Assembly: GCF_000166055.1 (NCBI RefSeq)
Contig: NC_014664.1
Location: forward strand, 2,176,001-2,240,000
From: Rhodomicrobium vannielii ATCC 17100
Lineage (GTDB): Bacteria; Pseudomonadota; Alphaproteobacteria; Rhizobiales; Rhodomicrobiaceae
Length of the DNA: 64,000 nucleotides
Direction of reading: 5' to 3'
Numbering within the stretch: position 1 is the first letter of the stretch; each line of letters begins with the position of its first letter. The translations under genes and the position numbers were made by a program. The notes below the pieces were generated by a model that worked only from the letters and a program-made list of their open reading frames with translations, made no database searches and was not told the DNA's origin. Below, one piece after another: positions 17,575-26,005 of this stretch.

Positions 17575-18087
17575 TTAGTGGGCGGTCATGCCGTTGGCGG
17601 CGGTCTTGCGGCGGCGGCCCCGCGCTTTCGGTGCGGCGGCGGCGAGGACGGCGGAGAGTTCGAGGGCGGCGGCCGGGATTTCGATGGGCGCACCCGAAAC
17701 TTCGATCGCTTCAGCGACCGTGACCTCGATTTCAGCCGGAACCGCGATCACTTCAGCGGCGGTGACTTCGACGATGGCCGGAACTTCGACGGCGGCGACT
17801 GCGGCGACGGCTTCGACCTTCGCCTTCGGCTTGCGGCCACGACGTGCGGGCTGCTTCGGCTCGACGACAGTAGCGGCGGCGGCGGCGGCTGCGGCGGCGC
17901 GCTTCGCGGTGGCGGCGGCCTTCCGGGCGGCCTTGCGAACGCGGGCGATTTCAGCGTTGGCGAGACGGATCAGGGCGCGCAGTTCCTCGGAAATCGCGGC
18001 GTCGAGCGCGGCGACCGCGTCGGCGGCGTTGGCGAGATTGTGCGCGATGGTGTTGATCGCGACCGTGTTGGGAGAGAGAGAGGCCAT
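17575..18087 (-). CDS. Alanine-rich basic protein with AT-hook-like motif
   Basis: I do not recognise a family. Of the 170 residues the first ~50 form a likely helix (NTIAHNLANAADAVAALDA), followed by an Ala/Lys-rich stretch (AARKAAATAKRAAAA), then ARRGRKPKAK, which resembles an AT-hook, a long Ala/Val/Glu segment and a basic end (PKARGRRRKTAANG). The composition recalls histone H1-like or other nucleoid proteins, and the N-terminal helix recalls phasins. It reads on the minus strand from an AT-rich upstream region, and no strong ribosome binding site is visible. The strongly biased codon use keeps other frames open as well, so the coding call rests on composition and start. Confidence 0.6.
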   Translation of the reverse strand: MASLSPNTVAINTIAHNLANAADAVAALDAAISEELRALIRLANAEIARVRKAARKAAATAKRAAAAAAAAATVVEPKQPARRGRKPKAKVEAVAAVAAVEVPAIVEVTAAEVIAVPAEIEVTVAEAIEVSGAPIEIPAAALELSAVLAAAAPKARGRRRKTAANGMTAH

Positions 18088-18480
18088 GGTTTGTTGCTTT
18101 CGGTTTTGAACCGGCCCCCGCGGCCGGCTTCCCCTTTAGCAATCTATGGTTGTGTTTAATTTTACGTAAAAAAAGCGCGCATTAAATCAATGGGCTGGCA
18201 TATATTTGCTCATTATACGGATCAGTTTGTGATCTAACCAACTGAATAACAAGAGAAAATATCACATGTCGCCGGCCTCATTAGGGTGCGGGCAAGCCAT
18301 TGTCTAATAGGCGCTTTTTTCATTCGCCGATTCCGAATCACTTCAATTTGCGCGTTCTGCGTGTGATTTCGGGCGCAAAAAAAGCACCACGCAAATGCGT
18401 CGCGCTTGTCGATATCCCGTAATTTTGCCTCCTCGCCGCGCGAACAATTTGCGCACATCACGCGGCGGGCGCTTTCCGCG
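18088..18480 (-). other. AT-rich intergenic region
   Basis: No gene is visible in these 393 bases. The part 18140-18290 is far more AT-rich than the rest of the window, with TTTACGTAAA, runs of A, and ATATTT boxes, and probably holds the promoter of the alanine-rich gene. It also lies after the stop of the SHOCT gene, which is transcribed towards it, but no clear terminator hairpin was found. Confidence 0.4.
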
Positions 18481-19332
18481 TTAAAGCCGCTTGAGAATTT
18501 CGGCCTTTTTCGCGGCGAATTCTTCCTCGGAGATGTAGCCCTTGTCGCGCAAGCTGCCGAGCTGTTCGAGAAGGGCAAGGCCCGCGCTCCGAAGCTCATT
18601 GGCCGAGGGCACCCCGGACGTCGTGACCGCAGCCGGTGACGCATGCTCGCCGCCGTGTGCCGACGCAGCGGGCGCATGCTGTCCGGTCGGGCCACCGACG
18701 CGCGGCAGGGTGTCGATCCGCACCGTGCCGTTCTGGCTCGAAAACGTCATGCTCTCGCCGCCGCCCTGCTGTTGGCCGAAGCCGTAAACCGAATAGCCCG
18801 TGGTGTCGTAAATCTCGACGCGGCCATTGCCGTAATCGATAGCGAGGCGATTGGAGTCTGGAAAATAGGCGTAGCGCGTCGTGTTCTGGCCGCCTGTGGA
18901 GGACGGATTGCCAAGCTCCGATGGCCACCAGCCGCCGGACGACGATTGGCCGAATCCGCCGCCGCCCTGATATTGCGACTGCCCGTAGCCGCCCGACTGT
19001 TGCTGCTGCTGGTTCGAATAGTTCTGGTTGGCGTAGGGCTGCTGCTGCGGCTGGGGCGCGAAAACGCCCGGCTGCGACATCAGGTTCGACAGGTCGTTGC
19101 AGAGGTTGTCGACCGTGATCTTCGCCGAGTTGTTGAACATGTCGCCTACCATGGTCATGCCGCCGCGCATCCACTGGCCGCCGCCGCCGAACTCGGAGAG
19201 GTTGAACTGTGCCATGCTTCCGCCGCCGCGAATGACAGCGTCAAACATGATCTTCACGGAGTCTATGGCGATCCGATAGCGGTCGGCGATGGCGGCGACG
19301 AGGCGCTCGCCCTCGGGCGTAAGGTTTGTCAT
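18481..19332 (-). CDS. SHOCT-domain protein with Q/G/N-rich core
   Basis: A 283-residue protein. The N-terminal ~90 residues are an ordered, unknown domain (LTPEGERLVAAIADRYRIA). Residues ~95-150 are very rich in Gln, Gly, Asn, Ser and Tyr (runs of Q, then GGGGFGQSSSGGWW), like prion-type low-complexity segments. The C-terminal ~35 residues are a SHOCT domain (LEQLGSLRDKGYISEEEFAAKKAEIL), a short module often found at the ends of membrane or oligomeric proteins. No signal peptide is visible. It begins 89 bases downstream of the end of hslU on the same strand and may share its transcript. Function unknown. Confidence 0.8.
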   Translation of the reverse strand: MTNLTPEGERLVAAIADRYRIAIDSVKIMFDAVIRGGGSMAQFNLSEFGGGGQWMRGGMTMVGDMFNNSAKITVDNLCNDLSNLMSQPGVFAPQPQQQPYANQNYSNQQQQQSGGYGQSQYQGGGGFGQSSSGGWWPSELGNPSSTGGQNTTRYAYFPDSNRLAIDYGNGRVEIYDTTGYSVYGFGQQQGGGESMTFSSQNGTVRIDTLPRVGGPTGQHAPAASAHGGEHASPAAVTTSGVPSANELRSAGLALLEQLGSLRDKGYISEEEFAAKKAEILKRL

Positions 19333-19421
19333 TGCGGCGTCTCCCTTTAGCGCGTCCGCGCACGCATGTTATTTTAGCCCTGGATTATACAAGACTTGAT
19401 CACGCTCTTCCCGCGCAAACG

Positions 19422-20735
19422 CTACAAAATGAACTTCGAAAGGTCCGCGTTCTTCGCGAGATCGCCCACCTGCGTCTTAACATACGTCGCGTCGATAACG
19501 AACTTCGTACGCGCCTTGTCGGCGGCCTCGAAGCTGATTTCATCCAGCACACGTTCCATGACAGTGGAAAGACGGCGCGCGCCGATATTTTCGACGTTCG
19601 CGTTCACTTCCACCGCCACATCGGCGATGGCGTCGATGGCGTCTTCGCTGAACTCAAGTTCCACGCCCTCGGTTGCCATCAGCGCGACAGATTGCTTGAT
19701 GAGGCTCGATTTCGGCTCGCGCAGGATGCGGCGGAAATCGTCGCCCGTCAGCGCCTGAAGCTCGACGCGGATCGGCAGACGGCCCTGAAGCTCGGGCAGC
19801 ATGTCCGACGGCTTCGCCACGTGGAACGCGCCCGACGCGATGAACAGGATGTGGTCGGTTTTCACCGGGCCGTATTTCGTGCTGACGGTCGTTCCCTCGA
19901 TCAGCGGCAACAGGTCGCGCTGCACGCCTTCGCGGCTGACATCGGCGCCGAGCCGCTCCGAGCGCGCGGTGATCTTGTCGATCTCGTCGAGAAAGACGAT
20001 GCCGTTTTCCTCAACCGCCGTGATCGCGTCCTGAACCACCGCCTCGTTGTCGAGCAGCTTGTCGCTCTCGTCGTTGATCAGCACCTCGTATGAATCGCGC
20101 ACGGATAGACGGCGCGTCTTCGTGCGCTGGCCGAACGCTTTGCCGAGCACGTCGTTGAGGTTCATCATGCTGACGGACGAGCCGGGCATGCCGGGGATCT
20201 CGAAGCCACCCACCCCGCCGCCGGTATCGGCCACCTGAACCTCGATCTCCTTTTCGTCGAGTTCGCCGTCGCGCAGTTTCTTGCGAAACGCATCCTTCGT
20301 GGCGGGGCTGGCGTGCTGCCCGACGAGCGCCATCAAAACGCGTTCCTCCGCCAGAAGATGCGCCTTCGCGCGCACTTCCTTGCGTTTCGTCTCGCGGACG
20401 AGGCCGATCGCGCTTTCCACGAGGTCGCGGATGATCTGGTCGACGTCACGGCCGACATAGCCGACTTCGGTGAACTTCGTGGCCTCGACCTTCAGGAACG
20501 GCGCGTTGGCGAGCTTGGCGAGGCGGCGCGAAATCTCCGTCTTGCCGACGCCTGTCGGGCCGATCATGAGGATGTTCTTCGGCAGCACCTCTTCGCGCAT
20601 GTCGTCCTTGAGCTGCTGTCGGCGCCAGCGATTGCGCAGCGCGATGGCTACGGCGCGTTTCGCGGCGTGCTGGCCGACGATGTGGCGGTCGAGTTCAGAG
20701 ACGATTTCACGCGGGGAGAAATTGGCGTCAGTCAT
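19422..20735 (-). CDS. hslU: HslU ATPase subunit of HslVU protease
   Basis: A 437-residue AAA+ unfoldase that feeds proteins into the HslV peptidase. Walker A is [15 protein letters not shown] near residue 60, Walker B ends in [10 protein letters not shown], the pore motif is GYVGRDV, and the C-terminal tail ends in DLSKFIL, the peptide that inserts into HslV. I placed the start at 20735 ([12 protein letters not shown]), because the open frame upstream of it overlaps hslV and has no family similarity. It overlaps the end of hslV by 8 bases, so the pair is translationally coupled. Confidence 0.95.
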   Translation of the reverse strand: MTDANFSPREIVSELDRHIVGQHAAKRAVAIALRNRWRRQQLKDDMREEVLPKNILMIGPTGVGKTEISRRLAKLANAPFLKVEATKFTEVGYVGRDVDQIIRDLVESAIGLVRETKRKEVRAKAHLLAEERVLMALVGQHASPATKDAFRKKLRDGELDEKEIEVQVADTGGGVGGFEIPGMPGSSVSMMNLNDVLGKAFGQRTKTRRLSVRDSYEVLINDESDKLLDNEAVVQDAITAVEENGIVFLDEIDKITARSERLGADVSREGVQRDLLPLIEGTTVSTKYGPVKTDHILFIASGAFHVAKPSDMLPELQGRLPIRVELQALTGDDFRRILREPKSSLIKQSVALMATEGVELEFSEDAIDAIADVAVEVNANVENIGARRLSTVMERVLDEISFEAADKARTKFVIDATYVKTQVGDLAKNADLSKFIL

Positions 20736-21300
20736 TGGACGGCAGGCTTTCGACGATGATGTTGTTGTTCGTGTAAACGCAGATGTCGGCGGCGATGGCC
20801 ATGGCCTTGCGCGCGATGTCCTCCGCCGAAAGGTCGGTATCGAGGAGCGCGCGCGCGGCGGAGAGCGCATAATTGCCGCCGGAGCCGATGCCCATGATGG
20901 CGTGCTCGGGTTCGAGCACGTCGCCCGTGCCGGTAAGAACCAGCGTCGCGTTCTTGTCGGCGACGATCATCATCGCTTCGAGGCGGCGCAGATAGCGGTC
21001 GGTGCGCCAGTCCTTGGCGAGATCGACGCAGGCGCGAACGAGCTGGTCGGGATACATTTCGAGCTTGGATTCGAGGCGCTCGAACAGCGTGAAAGCGTCG
21101 GCGGTCGCGCCCGCGAAGCCGGAGATCACGTTGCCCTTGCCGAGCGTGCGGACCTTTTTCGCGTTGGCCTTGATAACGGTCTGGCCGAGAGACACCTGTC
21201 CGTCACCGGCGATGACCACCCGGCCGCCCTTGCGAACGGTAAGAATTGTGGTGCCGTGCCAGCCTGTGGGATCGTGAGGGGATTGCGCAAAATGCGTCAT
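20728..21300 (-). CDS. hslV: HslV peptidase subunit of HslVU protease
   Basis: A proteasome-beta-like threonine peptidase of 190 residues. The mature enzyme begins at the catalytic Thr of [12 protein letters not shown] near residue 17, after removal of a propeptide longer than in E. coli. [11 protein letters not shown] and [16 protein letters not shown] are family motifs. It is the first gene of a minus-strand hslVU operon. The upstream region has a possible heat-shock-type promoter. hisB runs in the opposite direction from 21393. Confidence 0.95.
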   Translation of the reverse strand: MTHFAQSPHDPTGWHGTTILTVRKGGRVVIAGDGQVSLGQTVIKANAKKVRTLGKGNVISGFAGATADAFTLFERLESKLEMYPDQLVRACVDLAKDWRTDRYLRRLEAMMIVADKNATLVLTGTGDVLEPEHAIMGIGSGGNYALSAARALLDTDLSAEDIARKAMAIAADICVYTNNNIIVESLPSND

Positions 21301-21325
21301 TTGTCGTACCTGCTTTATCGAGCGG

Positions 21326-21353
21326 ATATGGCGCGCGGGTTTAAACCGTCAAG
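21326..21353 (-). promoter_or_regulatory. Possible promoter of hslVU, sigma-32-like
   Basis: On the minus strand CTTGAC and CCATAT lie 16 bases apart, about 26 bases before the hslV start. The boxes resemble the alphaproteobacterial heat-shock consensus (CTTG and a CYTAT-like -10) and would fit a heat-inducible protease, but a sigma-70 match of similar quality cannot be excluded. Confidence 0.35.
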
Positions 21354-21392
21354 AAGCGGCTTCGCTTGCGCAGCCTGTAGAGGATCGAGACT

Positions 21393-21986
21393 GTGAGAAA
21401 AGCGCGGATCGAACGGAAGACGAAGGAAACCGGGATCGCTGTCGAGGTGAATCTGGACGGAACCGGCGCTTTTTCAATAGCGACGGGCGTCGGCTTCTTC
21501 GACCATATGCTGGAGCAGCTTTCAAAGCACTCCCGCATCGACATCGCGCTTTCGGCCGAGGGCGACCTCCACGTCGACCAGCACCACACGGTGGAAGATG
21601 TCGGCATTGCGCTCGGTCAGGCGATTGCTCAGGCGCTGGGCGACAAGCGCGGCATCGGCCGCTACGCACACGCCTATCTGCCGATGGACGAGACGCTGAC
21701 GCGCGTCGCGCTTGATATCTCCGGCCGCCCTTATCTGATCTGGCGCGTGAAATTCCCGACCGAGAAGATCGGGCAAATGGACACGGAGCTTTTCCGCGAA
21801 TTCTTTCAGGCGCTGGCGCAAAATGCCGGGATCACGCTTCACATCGAGACGCTCCACGGCGAGAATGCGCATCACATCGCCGAAAGCTGCTTCAAGGGCT
21901 TGGCGCGGGCGCTGCGTGAGGCCATCATGATCGACGAGGCCGCGCGCGGCGAAATTCCATCGACGAAAGGGCAGCTCGGCGGGTGA
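21393..21986 (+). CDS. hisB: Imidazoleglycerol-phosphate dehydratase
   Basis: The sixth step of histidine synthesis: dehydration of imidazole glycerol phosphate. The 197 residues have the two manganese-binding motifs: [18 protein letters not shown] and [18 protein letters not shown] in the first half, and [18 protein letters not shown] in the second. It is the single-domain form without the phosphatase part found in E. coli. The start is GTG at 21393 ([13 protein letters not shown]). It opens the his cluster hisB-DUF2628-hisH-hisA. Confidence 0.95.
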   Translation: MRKARIERKTKETGIAVEVNLDGTGAFSIATGVGFFDHMLEQLSKHSRIDIALSAEGDLHVDQHHTVEDVGIALGQAIAQALGDKRGIGRYAHAYLPMDETLTRVALDISGRPYLIWRVKFPTEKIGQMDTELFREFFQALAQNAGITLHIETLHGENAHHIAESCFKGLARALREAIMIDEAARGEIPSTKGQLGG

Positions 21987-22005
21987 CGCTTGGCTGGAAC
22001 CGCCC

Positions 22006-22485
22006 ATGATCATCTACACCGTGCACGAGCCGCCGCACGCCACCGGCAATGTCGAGGAGCGCTCCGAACGCATCGCCTTCGTGCGGGAGGGCTTCACGTT
22101 CTGGGGCTTCCTGTTCGGCCCGTTCTGGCTCCTCTGGAACCGCCTCTGGCTGGAAGCCATCGCCGTGGTGGCGCTGGCCGCCGGGCTTTACGCGGTTCTG
22201 ATGCAGCTCGGCGTCGGCGAGCAGTCGGCCGGGGTCGTCAATCTGCTTGTGGCGCTCATCATCGGCTTCGAGGGCAACGACCTCATCCGCTGGCGGCTTC
22301 AGCGCAAGGGCTACACCTTCATTTCCTCCGTGGCCGGGCGCGACCGCGAGGAGTGCGAGCACCGCTTCTTCGCCGCGTGGATGCCGCCTGTCATGGCGGT
22401 CGGCGGCGGGAGAGCTTCTGGCGCCATGAGGGGCGACTGGCGAACGCCGCATTCCGTTGGCACCTGGCCGGAGGCGACAGCCTGA
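22006..22485 (+). CDS. DUF2628 membrane protein in the his cluster
   Basis: A 159-residue protein with the DUF2628 pattern: a short hydrophilic start (IYTVHEPP), a charged [28 protein letters not shown] segment (longer than quoted motifs, residues ~22-50), two or three hydrophobic helices and [13 protein letters not shown]. Function unknown. It sits 19 bases after hisB and ends one base before the hisH ATG, an arrangement often seen in Rhizobiales, which suggests cotranscription but not a role in histidine synthesis. Confidence 0.85.
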   Translation: MIIYTVHEPPHATGNVEERSERIAFVREGFTFWGFLFGPFWLLWNRLWLEAIAVVALAAGLYAVLMQLGVGEQSAGVVNLLVALIIGFEGNDLIRWRLQRKGYTFISSVAGRDREECEHRFFAAWMPPVMAVGGGRASGAMRGDWRTPHSVGTWPEATA

Positions 22486-22486
22486 C

Positions 22487-23137
22487 ATGAGCGTCGCAAT
22501 CGTAGACTACCAATCGGGAAACCTGCACTCAGCGGCCAAGGCGTTTGAACGCGCGGCGCGCGAAGGCGGCTTCGACACCGAAATCCGTGTGACATCCGAT
22601 CCCGAGGCGGTTCGCCGCGCCGACCGCGTGGTGCTGCCCGGCGTCGGCGCGTTCGGCGACTGTTATCGCGGGCTGTCGGAAACGCCCGGCATGATCGAGT
22701 CGTTGAGAGAGGCCGTGTTCGAGCGCGGGCGGCCGTTCTTCGGCATCTGCGTCGGCATGCAGATGCTGGCGGATCGCGGGCTGGAACATGGCGAGCACCG
22801 GGGGCTTGGCTGGATCGGCGGCGAGGTGGATCTCATCGCGCCATCGGACCCGCGCCTCAAGATCCCGCATATGGGGTGGAACACGCTCGACATCGCGCGC
22901 CTGCATCCGCTGCTGGAAGGCATTCCCGGCGGCGATGAGGGCTGGCACGCCTATTTCGTCCACTCCTATCACTTCAAGCCGACGGACGCCGCGGACGTCG
23001 TGGCGCGCACGGATTACAGCGGGCCGATCACGGCGCTTGTTGCGCGCGACAACATCGCGGGCAGCCAGTTCCACCCGGAGAAAAGCCAGAAGCTCGGCCT
23101 CAGGCTGATTTCAAATTTCTTGCGGTGGCGGCCTTGA
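22487..23137 (+). CDS. hisH: Imidazole glycerol phosphate synthase, glutaminase subunit
   Basis: A 216-residue class-I glutamine amidotransferase that provides ammonia to HisF. The nucleophile Cys is in [15 protein letters not shown] and the His-Glu pair in [13 protein letters not shown] near the end. [12 protein letters not shown] at the start is typical. I placed the start at the ATG at 22487; the frame is open from 22457 but that part overlaps the DUF2628 gene. hisF, the cyclase partner, is not in the window; it usually follows hisA. Confidence 0.95.
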   Translation: MSVAIVDYQSGNLHSAAKAFERAAREGGFDTEIRVTSDPEAVRRADRVVLPGVGAFGDCYRGLSETPGMIESLREAVFERGRPFFGICVGMQMLADRGLEHGEHRGLGWIGGEVDLIAPSDPRLKIPHMGWNTLDIARLHPLLEGIPGGDEGWHAYFVHSYHFKPTDAADVVARTDYSGPITALVARDNIAGSQFHPEKSQKLGLRLISNFLRWRP

Positions 23138-23471
23138 GGTGACGCGACGTCTTCCCGTTGCGGCTGAAGATGGCAGTGAGGATCTGGCTTTTCGACCGCG
23201 CGTCGGCGATCTGCGAGACCTTCTCGCCGCTGGCTTCGCTCGTGTTGAACGCGGCCTCTTCCTCGCCTGCCTCGCAGACAAGCACGCGATCCCGAAACGT
23301 CAGCTCCTGCATCAGCGCCGCGCGAATTTCCGACGCCGTCGCATCGGTGCGGATGAACCAGACGCCCGTCATCGGGTGTTCCCAATCCGTTGCGAGCCTT
23401 CGGATGCAGTCGGCCGCCTTGATGGCGCGCCTCTCCCGGTGAAACTCGCAGCAGATGAGATAACGGCGCAT
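23100..23471 (-). CDS. SinR/Cas2-like small protein, function unknown
   Basis: The 123-residue product resembles the SinR-type family, which shares the ferredoxin-like fold of Cas2 and Vap[15 protein letters not shown] at the start (strand 1), then the family pattern [20 protein letters not shown] and [20 protein letters not shown]. The tail is basic ([13 protein letters not shown]). The ATG at 23471 follows GAAGAGAG. It runs against hisH and the two 3' ends overlap by 38 bases. No cas genes or repeats lie nearby, so a CRISPR role is unlikely. Family assignment is by eye. Confidence 0.65.
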   Translation of the reverse strand: MRRYLICCEFHRERRAIKAADCIRRLATDWEHPMTGVWFIRTDATASEIRAALMQELTFRDRVLVCEAGEEEAAFNTSEASGEKVSQIADARSKSQILTAIFSRNGKTSRHLKAATARNLKSA

Positions 23472-23563
23472 CGCACTCTCTTCGAATAACTCGGTTTGAA
23501 CGGTGCCTCTCGGGCTGATACTAAAGGAAAGCCGAAGCGTCCGGTCAAAGAAAACAGCCTGCG

Positions 23564-23584
23564 CACGTGGTATTGTTCCACGTG
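23564..23584 (+). promoter_or_regulatory. CACGTGG-N7-CCACGTG inverted repeat in the hisA upstream region
   Basis: The perfect 7-base arms are CACGTGG and CCACGTG, with spacer TATTGTT, and pairing can extend through G-U pairs. It lies between the divergent SinR-like gene and hisA, 24 bases before the hisA start. It may be an operator, or a hairpin in the hisA leader followed by TTTAAT. Confidence 0.45.
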
Positions 23585-23608
23585 TGTTTAATCCTGGGGA
23601 CAACTTGA

Positions 23609-24340
23609 ATGATTCTCTATCCCGCCATCGATCTCAAAGACGGGCAATGCGTACGCTTGAAACAGGGTCTGATGGATCAGGCCACGGTGTTCAACGACGA
23701 CCCGGCGGATCAGGCGCGGCAGTTCCAGACGCAGGGCTTTTCCGCGTTGCATGTGGTGGACCTGAACGGCGCGTTTGAAGGCCGCTCGGTCAATGCCGAC
23801 GCCGTGACGCACATTCTGGCGGCGGTCACGATCCCGGTGCAACTCGGCGGCGGCATCCGCACGCTCGAAGGTGTGGCGCACTGGATCGACCGGGGCGTGT
23901 CCCGCGTGATCCTCGGCACGGCGGCGGTGCGCGATCCCCATCTCGTGAAGGAGGCATGCGCGCGCTTTCCGGGAAAGATCGCGGTCGGCATCGATGCGAA
24001 GAATGGCCATGTGGCGGTGCAAGGCTGGGCGGAGACGTCCGATCTTTCAGCCGTGGATCTTGCCCGGCGCCTTGCCGATGTGGGCGTCGCCGCGATCATC
24101 TACACCGACATCGCGCGCGACGGTATGCTGACGGGCCTCAACCTTGATGCGACGGCCGAACTCGCCCGCGCCGTGCACATTCCGGTGATCGCGTCGGGCG
24201 GTCTGGCTGGCATAGCCGACATCGAAAAGCTGCTGTCCCCGGCCCACGCCATCATCGCGGGCGCTATCGCCGGGCGCGCGCTCTATGACGGGCGGCTGGA
24301 CCCCAAGGCGGCGCTTGCCCTTATCGGCCGACAATCATGA
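23609..24340 (+). CDS. hisA: ProFAR isomerase HisA
   Basis: A 243-residue TIM-barrel isomerase of histidine synthesis. [19 protein letters not shown] holds the catalytic Asp, VQLGGGIRT and [10 protein letters not shown] bind phosphate, and [12 protein letters not shown] holds the second Asp; VIASGGLAG and [13 protein letters not shown] complete the second phosphate site. The ATG follows GGGGACAAC. hisF, expected next, is not here: a DUF3108 gene follows. Confidence 0.95.
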   Translation: MILYPAIDLKDGQCVRLKQGLMDQATVFNDDPADQARQFQTQGFSALHVVDLNGAFEGRSVNADAVTHILAAVTIPVQLGGGIRTLEGVAHWIDRGVSRVILGTAAVRDPHLVKEACARFPGKIAVGIDAKNGHVAVQGWAETSDLSAVDLARRLADVGVAAIIYTDIARDGMLTGLNLDATAELARAVHIPVIASGGLAGIADIEKLLSPAHAIIAGAIAGRALYDGRLDPKAALALIGRQS

Positions 24341-24528
24341 TGCCGATTGAGACGCAAGCTTCGCCTCATCTCGCGGGGTTATCTATCGTGGTGTCGGGTG
24401 CTTCTTATGCCCCGCTCCACCCTTGTTTTCGGCCACGCCAAGCCTTCTGCAACACATAATTGACGAAATCCGCCACTACCGGCAAAGGGAGTGGCAAGTT
24501 GATGCCTGCGAAAGGAAGAGCCTCCTTA

Positions 24529-25842
24529 ATGGCAAAGCGACCGTTGCTTAGCAGCGATTGGGCGAGTCCCGCTGCCGTTGTCTTCCTTTTGCTTCTGTTT
24601 TTCGCCTTTGTTTCCATAGCCAGGGCGCGCGCGGAGGAGACGCCGCAAGGCAGCGTTGCCGCGTCCGACGCTCCGTCCGAGAAAAAAGCCGAAGAGAAAA
24701 AGCCTGAGGCTCATCAGCCTTCTGAGAAGGCCGAAACTCCTCAGTCCTCGGAAAAAAAAGCCGAAGCCACGCTTTCGCCGGAAAAAAAGGCCGAGGCCTC
24801 GTCCGACGCCAAGCCCGAGGCCGAAAAGCCGCAGCCGAAGGCGGCAGATGTCCCCGAAGCGAAGCGGCCTCCGCAGCCAAAGGCGGCCGATGCCCCCGAA
24901 CCGAAGCGGCCGCCCCAGGCGAGCGCTTCCGGCAACGGCAAGACCGGTGATGCCAGAGAAACGCGTCCATCCGAAAAGGCCGTCGACAAGGCTCCCGCCG
25001 ACCGTGCTCCAGAGAAGGCCGCCGATCAGCCGAAAGACCTGACGCCAAAGATCGATGGCGGCAATGGCGGACTCGCCGTGCGCGGCTCGACCATCAACGC
25101 GCTCTACCGCATCCATTGGATCGGCGCGCATATCGGCGATTTTCGCATTCGCTCATCGATCACGAACCGCCAGTATTCCTTGCAGGCCGACGCCAACATC
25201 AGCGTTTTCTTCGGCAGCGTGAGCTGGCAGGGCGTGACATCGAGTAGCGGCCTCATGACGGCCAACGGCCCCGTCCCGCAAAGCTACATGTTCCGCTACC
25301 AGACGGGCAATCGCGGCGAGACGGTGGAATTGCGCTTCCAGCAGAAGATGGTGCGCGACATTCTGATTAACCCGCCCGCGCGGCCGGGCGCTCGCAATGC
25401 ACCGATCACGGCGGCTCATTTGCAGAATGTCGTCGATCCGCTGAGCGCGCTTGTGCTTCTTTCGCAGGCGCGGCTTGCGAAAAACGCGGGCGAAGGCGCC
25501 TGCAACAAGCGCCTGCCGATCTTCGACGGCAAGATCCGTTACGACCTCGTGCTGTCGCCGAAGGGGACGCGATCCGTCTCCGGGGCTGGCAAACTCAGTG
25601 GCACGGCCTATGTCTGCAACGTGCGCTATGTCCCGATCGCGGGCTATAAGCTGGGCAAAGCCGGGGGAAGCGATTATGCAACCGGAAATACGGGTATAGA
25701 AGTTTGGCTTGTACCGTTGCCGGAAGCAGGTTTAATAGTACCCTACTACGTGCATGTGCCGACCCCCGCAGGCACCGCTTCCCTGGTAACAGCGACATTC
25801 AACGTGGAAACGGCCGGGGGGCGTCACGCACTCGCCGAGTGA
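24529..25842 (+). CDS. DUF3108 periplasmic protein with Lys/Glu/Pro-rich linker
   Basis: A secreted protein of about 437 residues. A signal peptide (MAKRPLLSS, then core AAVVFLLLLFFAFVSIA, cut after ARA) is followed by ~150 residues of low complexity made of KKAEE, EKPQPKAAD and PKRPPQ repeats, and then a C-terminal DUF3108 domain from about residue 190 (YRIHWIGAHIGDFRIRSSI), which is rich in beta strands. The repeats recall TonB-like periplasmic spacers. In-frame ATG at 24502 is an equally good start, with AAGGGAG upstream. DUF3108 proteins are common in alphaproteobacteria near hisA/hisF and have no proven role. Confidence 0.8.
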   Translation: MAKRPLLSSDWASPAAVVFLLLLFFAFVSIARARAEETPQGSVAASDAPSEKKAEEKKPEAHQPSEKAETPQSSEKKAEATLSPEKKAEASSDAKPEAEKPQPKAADVPEAKRPPQPKAADAPEPKRPPQASASGNGKTGDARETRPSEKAVDKAPADRAPEKAADQPKDLTPKIDGGNGGLAVRGSTINALYRIHWIGAHIGDFRIRSSITNRQYSLQADANISVFFGSVSWQGVTSSSGLMTANGPVPQSYMFRYQTGNRGETVELRFQQKMVRDILINPPARPGARNAPITAAHLQNVVDPLSALVLLSQARLAKNAGEGACNKRLPIFDGKIRYDLVLSPKGTRSVSGAGKLSGTAYVCNVRYVPIAGYKLGKAGGSDYATGNTGIEVWLVPLPEAGLIVPYYVHVPTPAGTASLVTATFNVETAGGRHALAE

Positions 25843-26005
25843 AGAGGGGACAAACACGGGCTACCATTCGCGACGATAGGCTGAGCTGCCAACGAAATCA
25901 GGGCCGGCTCGCTTTATTGCCGCAGGCGCACCTCTTCGCACACGCCTTGCGCCGAAGCCTGATACATAATCACCAACAGCGTGCGGTTTATCAGAAAGTC
26001 CGCTC

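Noticed and set aside
23100-23471. A CRISPR system signalled by the Cas2-like gene
   Set aside because: No repeat-spacer array and no other cas gene are present in the window; SinR-type proteins also occur alone.
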